Assembly: GCA_028291515.1 (NCBI GenBank)
Contig: JAQGHU010000107.1
Coordinates: 99,523 to 163,522 of the forward strand
Length of the DNA: 64,000 nt
Reading direction: 5' to 3'
Source: Schlesneria sp.
GTDB taxonomy: Bacteria; Planctomycetota; Planctomycetia; Planctomycetales; Planctomycetaceae
Positions 17,727-25,511 of the stretch are shown here, piece after piece (positions within the stretch are counted from its first letter, which is position 1; each line of letters starts with the position of its first letter). A program made the position numbers and the translations under genes. Below the pieces are notes generated by a model. That model saw nothing but the letters and a program-made list of their open reading frames with translations. It had not been told where the DNA came from and did not search any database.

Positions 17727-18728
17727 TCAGGCTGCTCGTTCAACGGCACTCACCAGTTGGCGTGAGATACAGTTCAATGAATAGCGGGCCTCGGCCGTCT
17801 GTCGTCCTGAGCGGCCGATGACGGTTCGCAACGCGGCGTCATCGACTAGACATTGCAGGACCGTTCGCCATTCTTCCGGGGTCTTGGGCAGAAAGCCATT
17901 CTTGCCGTGCTGGATAATGTCGCAATTCACACCCACGGGGCTGCAGACCGCGGGAGTGCCAAGCGACATGTACTGCAATGCTTTGCACCCGCATTTTCCC
18001 TGGGTCAGGTTATCGTCCGGAAGCGGCATCAACCCGATATCGAATTCCGCCGTCTCGGCAACTTCGGTTTCCGCCGACCAGGGAACGAATCGATGTGGAA
18101 GGTTCCCAAGACTTGCAAAGTGAAGGTCATCCGTCGCATCAGCAATGATTTTCAATTCCACATTGCCGCGCAATTTGGCCAATGCCGGGAAGATCGAATT
18201 CAAATAGCGCGTCGTGCTGCGACTGCCCGTCCAACCGATGACGGCTTTTTTGTGTGGGTCTATCGGAGCGAACTGTCGAGCAGGAAATCGATCGGTATCG
18301 ATCGCCGTCGGCACGATCAGAGTCCGTCCCCCGTACCGCTCGGCCTGTTTTGCGAGATAGCCATTGCCGCAGACGACAAGATCCGCCGCGTGCATCATCG
18401 CGCCAAATCGTCGCAGGCGGCGCGAATCCGATTCGCCATCTCCGTTAAACATGATCGCATCGTCGACATCAAAGACCAGCTTGCGCGCGCAGCGCCGCAC
18501 CAGATTCAGTTCCATCGGTGCGATCAGTCGTTTCTGAATGAAGACGACATTGTATTTGGACAGTTCGCGATACATCAACAGGCGCGAAAAGAGGTTCTTC
18601 GGAAAGAAACGAACGTCACAGTGATGCCCCGCGTTCACAAAGTGCGGCAGCATCTGGTCGACCCGATAGCGATAGCTCGGTCGCCCCGCTCGCGTCGACA
18701 GGAACAGCAAGTTCAGTCCGCTCATCAT
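17727..18728 (-). CDS. Glycosyltransferase, GT-B fold (family 4-like)
   Basis: A 333-residue cytoplasmic enzyme. The N-terminal half has LNLLFLSTRAGRPSYRYRVDQML, a start typical of planctomycete and proteobacterial GT4-like proteins that lack long membrane segments, and VFDVDDAIMFN, where an acidic stretch marks the acceptor domain. The C-terminal Rossmann half has AVIGWTGSRSTTRYLNSIFPAL and the donor-binding EX7E-like region FDIGLMPLPDDNLTQGKCGCKALQYMSLGTPAV. ATG codons at 18728 and 18725 are both possible. It is the first of a series of glycan genes up to 24.5 kb; the acceptor is unknown. Confidence 0.88.
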   Translation of the reverse strand: MMSGLNLLFLSTRAGRPSYRYRVDQMLPHFVNAGHHCDVRFFPKNLFSRLLMYRELSKYNVVFIQKRLIAPMELNLVRRCARKLVFDVDDAIMFNGDGESDSRRLRRFGAMMHAADLVVCGNGYLAKQAERYGGRTLIVPTAIDTDRFPARQFAPIDPHKKAVIGWTGSRSTTRYLNSIFPALAKLRGNVELKIIADATDDLHFASLGNLPHRFVPWSAETEVAETAEFDIGLMPLPDDNLTQGKCGCKALQYMSLGTPAVCSPVGVNCDIIQHGKNGFLPKTPEEWRTVLQCLVDDAALRTVIGRSGRQTAEARYSLNCISRQLVSAVERAA

Positions 18729-18751
18729 TTGGCCCTTCGCGGAATGAATGA

Positions 18752-19543
18752 TTAAGCCGCACGTCGCGTTGCAGGCGTTATCTTGGACTCGACTTTAACC
18801 GAGGCATCTTTTCGCAAGACGCAAATCACTTCCTGTCGATTCTTGCAGAACGACTCGATTTCAAAGCCGATTCGTGTTCGCAGCGCCAGTAACAGTTCGA
18901 GAATTTCGTGCTGTGACCAAACGTGGTAATGGATCGAGTAGTCGTGATCCAGCAGTTCCTGGACGCGGCTCTGCAACAGTTGCGGCGTCGAGGGACGCTC
19001 CATGCATTGCACATACTCTTCGAAGTGGGTGTGTCGAGATCGTTCGGGGCCCTGCTCGTGGTCCTCAAACAGATGTTTAAGCGGTGTGACGGGACGATCG
19101 CGGTCAAAGGTGAATCGTTTGTCTGGTACCGAGAAATAGACGATGCCGCCCGGCTTGAGCACTCGGAAGAAGTGTTCCATCGTGCCAATTGGATCCTGAC
19201 AGTGTTCCAGGAAGTGTCGCGAGATGACGAAGTCGCGCGTTTCATCCGCGACGGCAGACAGCTGTTCTCCATCCGCGACGATGTCGACCGGAACGAGCGC
19301 CAACGACTGCAAGGTGGGATATTGTCGACGAAGGTCTTCGACCGAGAACCGGTCGACGTATTCGACGTGGGCTCCGGCGGGAACTCGCAGTGGATCCGCC
19401 AGCGCACCAATTTCTATTCCGCGGCCTTCCAAATATGCGGCTGGCAGGTACTTGGCGACACCCTTTCGCTTCCTTTGTGGCAGCAGATTCCGAATCCAAT
19501 TCCAGATTTGGCGACGTGTGCGACGAATCTGGCCGGTCTTCAT
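18752..19543 (-). CDS. SAM-dependent methyltransferase
   Basis: A 263-residue class I methyltransferase starting MKTGQIRRTRRQIWNW, with AAGGAG ten bases upstream. Motif I appears as GIEIGALADPLRVP, an odd version without the usual GxGxG; the acidic loop is HVEYVDRF, the motif IV region is FVISRHFLEHCQDP, and LKPGGIVYFSVPDKR follows. This variant (EIGA...P..VP, YVDR) is typical of methyltransferases in exopolysaccharide and O-antigen clusters. It sits 23 bases upstream of the glycosyltransferase gene in the direction of transcription, so the two form an operon. The methylated group is unknown. Confidence 0.85.
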   Translation of the reverse strand: MKTGQIRRTRRQIWNWIRNLLPQRKRKGVAKYLPAAYLEGRGIEIGALADPLRVPAGAHVEYVDRFSVEDLRRQYPTLQSLALVPVDIVADGEQLSAVADETRDFVISRHFLEHCQDPIGTMEHFFRVLKPGGIVYFSVPDKRFTFDRDRPVTPLKHLFEDHEQGPERSRHTHFEEYVQCMERPSTPQLLQSRVQELLDHDYSIHYHVWSQHEILELLLALRTRIGFEIESFCKNRQEVICVLRKDASVKVESKITPATRRAA

Positions 19544-19788
19544 GGCGGGAAAGCTCCTTCTTTTTTTGCCTTGCGCTCAATTAAGTGCATCCTGCCACGT
19601 GCGAGTCTGACGGATTACAGAACAATCGTTCTAAAGCGTCAATCCGAGTTCTGACGATGACCTCATCAAGTCGAGGTGTGGCAATTCCTCTTGCTCCATT
19701 TCTACCATCGCCGTTACCATCCCGGCCGAAATCATATTAATTGATCTGGATGACACCGGGACTGTCGCTCATGGGGAATTTGGAAAGC

Positions 19789-20655
19789 ATGGCTCATTCA
19801 GACGGACAGTCTCAGGATGCTTACCTGGAACTGCTGAAGAAGTGCCTGACCGCATCGTTGTACGACGAGAGCGCCTGGATGGTCGCCGACGGATTCGGTC
19901 GCGACGGCATCTGGAACATGGTCAAGCGTTATTTCTATCGCCTGATGGCCAAACGTGGTTACAAGATCATCAAGGTCAAGCGATTCAATGCTGAAAAACG
20001 TTCCAACGGCCTGGACTGGCCGATGTTCGGATACAGCATGGCCGGCAATCGTCGGCTGGATAACCTCGAAGACTGCCTGCGAACAATTCTGCAAGAGAAG
20101 GTTCCCGGGGATATTATCGAAACGGGAGTCTGGCGCGGCGGGGCCTGCATGTTCATGAAGGCCGTGCTGAATCGCTTCGGTGATACCACGAAAAACATCT
20201 GGCTCGCCGACTCATTTGCCGGTCTACCCAAGCCAAAAGCACAAGCAGATTTGGCAAAGCCTGAATTCGATCTTGCCGGTTGCGAGTTTCTGCAGATTTC
20301 GCTGGAGCAAGTGAAAGCGAACTTCGAGCGATTCAATCTGCTCGATGAACGAGTCCGCTTCTTGAAGGGCTGGTTCTGCGACACGCTGCCGACAGCTCCA
20401 ATCGAACAGTTGTCGCTGCTGCGGTTGGACGGCGATCTTTACGATTCGACCATCGACGCCTTGAATGCGCTCTACCACAAGGTCGTACCCGGCGGATTCG
20501 TGGTGGTCGATGACTATGGCACGTGGAGCGGCTGCCGCATTGCCGTAGAAGAATTCCGTCGTCAGCACGGAATTGAAGCCGAGATCACCACCATCGATCA
20601 ATCTGGTGTGTTCTGGCGAGTGCCGCTGCAAGCTCAACAAAAAGCAGTGGCGTAG
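19789..20655 (+). CDS. TylF/MycF-family O-methyltransferase
   Basis: A sugar or macrolide-type O-methyltransferase of about 288 residues from the ATG at 19789 (MAHSDGQSQDAYLELLKKCLTASLYDE). An ATG at 19771 and a TTG at 19741 are in frame, and the start is uncertain. Family landmarks are clear: YLELLKKCLT at the start, GDIIETGVWRGGACMFMKAVL (SAM-binding), NIWLADSFAGLPKP, LLRLDGDLYDSTIDALNALY and FVVVDDYGTWSGCRIAVEEFR, which supply the magnesium-binding aspartates. TylF methylates macrocin in tylosin biosynthesis; bacterial relatives in surface-glycan clusters methylate sugars. It faces away from the glycosyltransferase operon to its left, with a shared divergent spacer of about 245 bases. Confidence 0.9.
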   Translation: MAHSDGQSQDAYLELLKKCLTASLYDESAWMVADGFGRDGIWNMVKRYFYRLMAKRGYKIIKVKRFNAEKRSNGLDWPMFGYSMAGNRRLDNLEDCLRTILQEKVPGDIIETGVWRGGACMFMKAVLNRFGDTTKNIWLADSFAGLPKPKAQADLAKPEFDLAGCEFLQISLEQVKANFERFNLLDERVRFLKGWFCDTLPTAPIEQLSLLRLDGDLYDSTIDALNALYHKVVPGGFVVVDDYGTWSGCRIAVEEFRRQHGIEAEITTIDQSGVFWRVPLQAQQKAVA

Positions 20656-20689
20656 CCGCAGTGAGCATGACACTCTGGTCAGCTTTGCC

Positions 20690-20794
20690 AATGTAGACGG
20701 CACACTCCGTGTGCCGAACGCATTCAGCTCGCTTGTCATGAAGTCGTCAACAAACGTAGAAAATCTTCGGCACACAGAGTGTGCCGTCTACATT
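20690..20794. repeat. Inverted repeat element (TAGACGGCACAC family)
   Basis: Left arm 20690-20718 starts AATGTAGACGGCACACTCC and right arm 20766-20794 is its reverse complement with one difference in 29 bases. Each arm also contains its own small hairpin, CGGCACAC/GTGTGCCG. Forty-seven bases separate the arms. It lies between two convergent genes, so it could also serve as a two-way terminator. The word TAGACGGCA recurs near 13855, where another small gene junction lies. Confidence 0.8.
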
Positions 20795-20808
20795 GAAGCG
20801 ATGGAACG

Positions 20809-21795
20809 TTAGGCAGCCCGTTTCAGTGTCGCTGCCGTACCATTCGCACGAGCAACACCTTTTCGCGTCCAGCGGTCTTGCCACAGTTTGCCAAAGGCAA
20901 ACAGCAGCGGGCCGACTTGTCGCCACTTCAAACCGAGCGTGGCCTTTGTCACGCGGATTACTGGCTCACCCACCAGCGTTGCGGCCTGGACAGTGAAGGC
21001 CGCGGCACCTGAAAAGTGCTTCTTGGCGTACAACAGTCGGCTGCGGAGCGAGTAAAACAAGCTGAGAGCGCGAACTTGGCTTGAGCAGCCTGCGCCGACG
21101 TGTATCGCCTGGGCTGTCGCCAGATAGACGGTTCGCAGTCCCAACTGCCGCGTCCGTTCGCAGAAGTCGACTTCCTCGAAGTAAACGAAGAATCGCTCGT
21201 CGAAACCCTGAAGTTGGTCATAGACGCTACGGCGAACCAGAAAGAAGGCTCCGATGACTTGCTCGACATCGCGTGTTTCGGCGTGATTCCACTCTTTCAT
21301 AAAGTTGGGTGGAAACAATCGTCGTGATACAGAATGCAGTCGCAGTGCCATCGCGGTCAGGTTGAAACAGGTCGGCAAGCGCGAGCACGATCGGGCCACG
21401 CGTCCAGACTCATCCAGCAACTGGACACCGCAGATCGCCACGTCGGCATTCTGCGGTTCCTCGAGGTACTGCAAGGGGACGCTCAAGGAGTTCGGCAATA
21501 GCTCGGAATCAGGATTCAGAAAGAGAACGTATTCGGCGCTGCAGACAGCCGCTCCCTGGTTGCAAGCGGCTGCAAATCCCAGGTTGTCGGTATTGCGAAT
21601 GACTTTGACCGGCGCTGTCAGTGAAGGGAGATCGTCACAGGAGTCATCTCGGGAATTGTTATCGACTACGACAACCTGGGCGACTCGATCAAATCGATCG
21701 CAGACCGCCATTGATGCCAGACATTGCCGCAGCATGTCTCCGCTGTTCCAGTTGACGATCACGATTCCCAGGTGACCCATTGTGGCGGCGTCCAT
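20809..21795 (-). CDS. Glycosyltransferase family 2 (rhamnosyltransferase-like)
   Basis: A 328-residue GT-A enzyme. It starts GHLGIVIVNWNSGDMLRQCLASM, has VVVDNNSRDDSCDDL, the NDNLGFAAACNQGA-type block (NTDNLGFAAACNQGA), and the DXD-like LFLNPDSELLPNSL, then GAFFLVRRSVYDQLQGFDERFFVYFEEVDFCERTRQLG, which is the rhamnosyltransferase-type acceptor region. A C-terminal part with amphipathic helices may bind membrane. The start codon overlaps the stop codon of the upstream methyltransferase as ATGA, with GGAG eight bases before, so translation is coupled. Likely adds a deoxyhexose or similar sugar to a surface glycan. Confidence 0.92.
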   Translation of the reverse strand: MDAATMGHLGIVIVNWNSGDMLRQCLASMAVCDRFDRVAQVVVVDNNSRDDSCDDLPSLTAPVKVIRNTDNLGFAAACNQGAAVCSAEYVLFLNPDSELLPNSLSVPLQYLEEPQNADVAICGVQLLDESGRVARSCSRLPTCFNLTAMALRLHSVSRRLFPPNFMKEWNHAETRDVEQVIGAFFLVRRSVYDQLQGFDERFFVYFEEVDFCERTRQLGLRTVYLATAQAIHVGAGCSSQVRALSLFYSLRSRLLYAKKHFSGAAAFTVQAATLVGEPVIRVTKATLGLKWRQVGPLLFAFGKLWQDRWTRKGVARANGTAATLKRAA

Positions 21796-22850
21796 CAGAT
21801 TCGCTCCGCCACCAGTCGGATCGCGTCACCTTGATTGGCGGCTTCGGTCCGGTCAGCTTGTTGACTCCAGAAGGATTTTCCTCGGGGCAGCCAATCAGTG
21901 TATTTCGTGTGACCTGCGGCAACGGCACGCTCGACGCTTCGCTTCATCCAGGAACGCGAACCCATCTGTTGAACTTCCACATTCCGGAAACAACCATGCG
22001 GAAGGATGGCGGGCAGCGTCTGCGGATCGAAATGTTGCAGATGCCGCGGTAATTCCAGTCCGAACCAGTTCGATCCGAACTCGGCAAATGACCAACTGGC
22101 GATATTAGGCACCTCAATCACCAGCAGTCCATTCGGTCGCAACAGGTCGGCAGCACATTTCAGCAGACCGCGTGGATCGGGAACATGCTCCAGCAGATGC
22201 CACATCGTGACCGCATCAAAACTTTGCGGCTTCAGGTCGGTGTGCGGCAATGTCCCTGAATAAACCTTGATACCCGTTCGTTGCTGAACGCGTTGTGCGA
22301 CGTCGGCGGCCAAGTCGATTCCGGTGACGTTCCAACCAAAGTGTCGCATTCGTTTGAGGAACTTGCCGCCACCGCATCCCACGTCGAGCAGCTTCCCTGA
22401 TTCTCGATAGGGAAACCATTCGTGTCGCTTGCGACGACTGCGAAACTTTGTCAGCGCCAATCGACCGAGCAATTGCGTCATCAAGTTGACTGGCTGCTGC
22501 GGATAGCCGTAATAAGATCGCAGAGCCGCACGTTCCAGCAACTGCGGCCACCAACCGAGGCTTCCGGAGTTGGATGGATCGTACGGGGTGTAATTGCTGG
22601 GGTAGAAATAACCCAGCGAATCGGCGACCGGGCGCGGATTCGTGAGGGCGAGTTGGCAGTGGGTACACCGGACCAGCGAGAATTCACCGCCCAAACGTGT
22701 GAGGTGATCGCCCCCCTTCAGGATCGGCTCAAACGAGGTTCCCTGGCAACCGGGACAGGGAACTGTCTCCATTTGAATCTCGGGCCCGTCGAGACTTTCT
22801 GTTCCAGTCTCAGCCGCTCCCCAGCGTGACATCGTGGCCGTCGCAGTCAT
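21795..22850 (-). CDS. Class I SAM methyltransferase with N-terminal zinc knuckle
   Basis: A 351-residue protein from MTATATMSRWGAAETG. Near residues 30-65 a CPGCQG and CTHC pair forms a zinc ribbon. The methyltransferase domain has KLLDVGCGGGKFLKRMRHFGWNVTGIDL (SAM site), FDAVTMWHLLEHVPDPRGLLK, and PNGLLVIEVPNIASW. It resembles methyltransferases of O-antigen and exopolysaccharide clusters that carry an N-terminal zinc ribbon. It is translationally coupled to the following glycosyltransferase by a four-base overlap, so the two products probably act on the same glycan. Confidence 0.88.
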   Translation of the reverse strand: MTATATMSRWGAAETGTESLDGPEIQMETVPCPGCQGTSFEPILKGGDHLTRLGGEFSLVRCTHCQLALTNPRPVADSLGYFYPSNYTPYDPSNSGSLGWWPQLLERAALRSYYGYPQQPVNLMTQLLGRLALTKFRSRRKRHEWFPYRESGKLLDVGCGGGKFLKRMRHFGWNVTGIDLAADVAQRVQQRTGIKVYSGTLPHTDLKPQSFDAVTMWHLLEHVPDPRGLLKCAADLLRPNGLLVIEVPNIASWSFAEFGSNWFGLELPRHLQHFDPQTLPAILPHGCFRNVEVQQMGSRSWMKRSVERAVAAGHTKYTDWLPRGKSFWSQQADRTEAANQGDAIRLVAERI

Positions 22851-23142
22851 TCCCAATCCTTTGTTCCGTGGGCTGCAAATCAATCGAGACCAGCATCCAA
22901 TTCCGGAAACATATCAACGAGCCCGCTAAGTGCGAAGAGCGCTATTTGATCGGCCGCGTCAAAATCGGAGTTTCGGAGCTCCGCCCCCGCCGATCTTGCC
23001 ACATTTCGAGGGCACCGATATAGTCCCCGCGAGTTCCATGGGTGAGCCTGAGCAGACGCATTGATCGTCGCACAGTGCTCGTTCCTGGCACCTGCCGGTT
23101 CAAGGTCGAACTGGATATTCCGAATGGATTCGAACGGAGCGA

Positions 23143-23283
23143 ATGATGCCTGTCGTCATTCTTGCAGGTGGAAGTGCGGCACCGTCGTGCCTATCCACAG
23201 GTCGAGTCGACAGTTCCGTTCCAATGCCTGACCCGCAGCCACCTTCACTGGCACCCGCCCTTCTGGGTGTCTCACACGTCTAA
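23143..23283 (+). pseudogene. Possible remnant of a sugar-nucleotidyltransferase gene
   Basis: After a GGAG at good spacing, two ATG codons open a 46-codon frame beginning MMPVVILAGGSAAPS. The first ten residues copy the start of sugar-1-phosphate nucleotidyltransferases (VVILAGGxGTR), but the GTR is lost and the rest has no family character before the stop. A gene of that family would fit the deoxysugar-type methyltransferase that follows. It may be a relic or chance. The remainder of the 22851-23355 gap shows nothing else. Confidence 0.35.
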
Positions 23284-23355
23284 CGCCTTTCGCCTTCCCG
23301 TTGCGCTCACTCGCAAGCCTTGGCCACGTTGGAAGATTATCGGAGAACGAACGCG

Positions 23356-24543
23356 ATGATTATCGAAATCAATTCAACCGACGATGCCAATCAGGTTGCC
23401 GCACCGTGTCGAATCTGTAGCCGAGTCGGCTTGAATTCCATCTTGCCACTGGGGAGATCCGCCGAGGCGCAGTCTGCCGCAGTCGCAACAAGCGATGCCA
23501 GGTGGTCGTTGGATCTGGCGTGGTGCCCGAGTTGTTCATTGGCTCAAATCACCGAATCAATTCCGTCTGATATTCTGACTCGTGAATCCGCGCTGCCTGC
23601 CTCAGCTATGGCCGGCGTGGTCTCGCAAGCCAAATCCGTCGTGCAACACGTCTGCGAGAAGCTGGAGTTGGGACCGGATAGTCTGGCAATCGAAATCGCC
23701 AGCAACGACGGATATCTCTTGCAGTGGTATCAGCAGGCCAAGATTCCCGTGCTGGGAATTGAAGCCGCGCAGGATGTCGCCTGGATTGCCGAATCCAAGC
23801 ACGGCATCGGTTCGTTTCCAGATCGCTTTGGCCTGGAGTTCGCGTTGCAGTTGAAGCGAGAAGGCCACTGTGCCGACGTGATTCATGCAAATCATGTGCT
23901 GGGCCACGTGGCCGACTTGAACGACGTTGTCGCAGGGTTCGCTGCGTTGCTGAAGCCAGAGGGAATGGCGGTCGTCGAGGTTCCTTATTTGAAGGACCTG
24001 CTGGATGAAGCGAACTTCGATACGATCAACCACGATCACCTGTGCTTCTTTTCACTGTCATCGTTGAGGCAACTCTTCGGTCAGCACGGAATGGAAATCG
24101 TGGATGTCGAAAGATCGACGGCATCCCCTGGCACACTTCGCGTATTTGCGGCGAAGTCGGATGCCTGGCCAGTTCAGTCGTCGGTTCGCGATTTGATGGA
24201 TCAAGAAGCGACTTGGGTGCGGGATTCCGCGCAGTACCTGGCATTCAGTGATCGGATTCAATTGCTTCGACAAGAACTCGGGCAGTTGTTGCAGACGCTC
24301 AAGTCCGAAGGAAAACGGATCGCCGTTTACGGAGGATCCGCCAAGGGAAACACTCTGCTCGAATCTTTCGGCATCGGATCACACCTCAAGATTTACGATC
24401 CGGTACAATTGGTCGAAGACCAACCCGACTATTGTCTGTTGCTGGCAACGGACGGCGCGGACGAAATCCTTAGTGAGCAACGCCAATATCGGGAAATGGG
24501 CGGGCGATTTATCATCCCGACCCCAACAGTCCGGATCGCGTGA
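23356..24543 (+). CDS. Sugar C-methyltransferase (NovU/TylCIII-like)
   Basis: A 395-residue protein from ATG 23356 (MIIEINSTDDANQVAAP); GGAG lies upstream. Three parts match the family: an N-terminal zinc domain with CRICS and CPSC (about 18-70), a SAM-binding domain (LAIEIASNDGYLLQWY, IHANHVLGHVADLN, FDTINHDHLCFFSL), and the C-terminal Rossmann-like domain ending with PDYCLLLATDGADEILSEQRQYREMGGRFIIP. NovU and TylCIII methylate C-3 or C-5 of dTDP-4-keto-deoxysugars. The catalytic NHDHLCFFS region (usual form HEHxxYYS) is retained in altered form. It points to a C-methylated deoxysugar in the cell-surface glycan of this organism. It is a lone plus-strand gene at the end of the glycan cluster. 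Confidence 0.88.
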   Translation: MIIEINSTDDANQVAAPCRICSRVGLNSILPLGRSAEAQSAAVATSDARWSLDLAWCPSCSLAQITESIPSDILTRESALPASAMAGVVSQAKSVVQHVCEKLELGPDSLAIEIASNDGYLLQWYQQAKIPVLGIEAAQDVAWIAESKHGIGSFPDRFGLEFALQLKREGHCADVIHANHVLGHVADLNDVVAGFAALLKPEGMAVVEVPYLKDLLDEANFDTINHDHLCFFSLSSLRQLFGQHGMEIVDVERSTASPGTLRVFAAKSDAWPVQSSVRDLMDQEATWVRDSAQYLAFSDRIQLLRQELGQLLQTLKSEGKRIAVYGGSAKGNTLLESFGIGSHLKIYDPVQLVEDQPDYCLLLATDGADEILSEQRQYREMGGRFIIPTPTVRIA

Positions 24544-24561
24544 TTGATCACTCTTCTCGTG

Positions 24562-24582
24562 GGACGGTTTTCCAAACCGTCC
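24562..24582. terminator. Hairpin after the C-methyltransferase gene
   Basis: GGACGGTTT (24562-24570), three bases, AAACCGTCC (24574-24582): a perfect nine-base stem starting 19 bases after the stop codon. It is followed by ATCTTTG rather than a T-run, so it may be a weak terminator or one of the dispersed hairpins. Confidence 0.5.
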
Positions 24583-24634
24583 ATCTTTGATCCGCGCGAT
24601 AATCTAAGAAAGTTTAGTTCGTCGTTCCCGCGTC

Positions 24635-24747
24635 CGTCATTCCCGCGCAGGCGGGAATCCAGCGGATGAAGTGCACGTATCTACGCCGGAAAGACGAATC
24701 TCACACCATCCTTGTTAGGCTGGATTCCCGCCTGCGCGGGAATGACG
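24635..24747. repeat. dRS3-like paired repeat element, copy A
   Basis: Two 28-base arms, 24635-24662 and 24720-24747, are perfect reverse complements. Each contains the palindrome ATTCCCGC...GCGGGAAT that is the core of the Neisseria dRS3 repeat (ATTCCCnnnnnnnnGGGAAT). A partial extra arm (TCGTTCCCGCG) precedes it at about 24620. The inner 57 bases contain AAGACGAATCTC, shared with copy C. It fills most of the gap before hslV, in which no gene is seen. Confidence 0.85.
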
Positions 24748-24866
24748 GGGACGGAGGGCATCACCGATTTCTCAGACGAAGCTTGCTGCGCTGCGTAGAA
24801 TTCGACGGTGGAAGTTGGTAATTGAAAACCAGCCGTCGAACGAATTCCTCGCAGAGCAAACACCGC

Positions 24867-25442
24867 ATGACTTCAAATCGAACGAGAAGCCCCAATCGAG
24901 TCGAAACGCATTCCACCACGATTCTGGCCGTCAGACACCAAGGCCGTGTTGCATTGGGTGGCGATGGTCAGGTGACGTATGGATCAAACATTTTGAAGGC
25001 GGACACTCGCAAAGTCCGCTGGATTCTTGACAAGAAAATGGTTGTCGGATTTGCCGGATCAACCGCAGATGCATTCGCTCTGCTGGAACGATTCGAGACG
25101 AAAGCCAAGAATTTTCCTGGTAACTTGCCGCGTGCCGCGACCGAATTGGCGCGAGACTGGCGTACCGATCGTATCCTGCGAAAGCTGGAAGCGATGATGA
25201 TCGTTGTTGATCCTGAACATAGCCTGCTGATCACTGGACAGGGTGATGTGGTTCAGCCCGCGGACGGCATCCTGGGGATCGGCTCGGGCGGAAATTTCGC
25301 CATTGCGGCAGCCCGAGCACTCATCAAGCACTCGTCACTCAGCGCGGGCGATATCGTGCGAGAATCATTGCGAATTGCGTCCGAGATCGACGTGTACACC
25401 AATGACAACATCGTCGTCGAGGAATTTCTGACCGCAATCTGA
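24867..25442 (+). CDS. hslV: ATP-dependent protease HslVU, peptidase subunit
   Basis: A 191-residue protein of the proteasome-like HslV family from ATG 24867. The core TTILAVR...GRVALGGDGQVTYG is unmistakable, with GFAGSTADAFALLERFE and GILGIGSGGNFAIAAA further on. The catalytic threonine is at about residue 17 or 18, so a propeptide of some 16 residues (MTSNRTRSPNRVETHS) must be removed, longer than in E. coli where only Met is lost. HslV forms a double hexamer or related ring capped by HslU and degrades unfolded proteins in the cytoplasm. hslU follows 69 bases later on the same strand. No strong ribosome site precedes 24867. Confidence 0.96.
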   Translation: MTSNRTRSPNRVETHSTTILAVRHQGRVALGGDGQVTYGSNILKADTRKVRWILDKKMVVGFAGSTADAFALLERFETKAKNFPGNLPRAATELARDWRTDRILRKLEAMMIVVDPEHSLLITGQGDVVQPADGILGIGSGGNFAIAAARALIKHSSLSAGDIVRESLRIASEIDVYTNDNIVVEEFLTAI

Positions 25443-25511
25443 CGCGCGATCGCGAAACTAAATACTGATGCAGGTTGGCTGCCTGCTTTCTGAAATAGAC
25501 AGGATTGTCAC

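Noticed and set aside
17853..18755. 300-codon plus-strand open frame
   Set aside because: It lies entirely antisense to the glycosyltransferase gene; composition is His/Arg/Ile-rich and unlike any family. Shadow of a high-GC gene.
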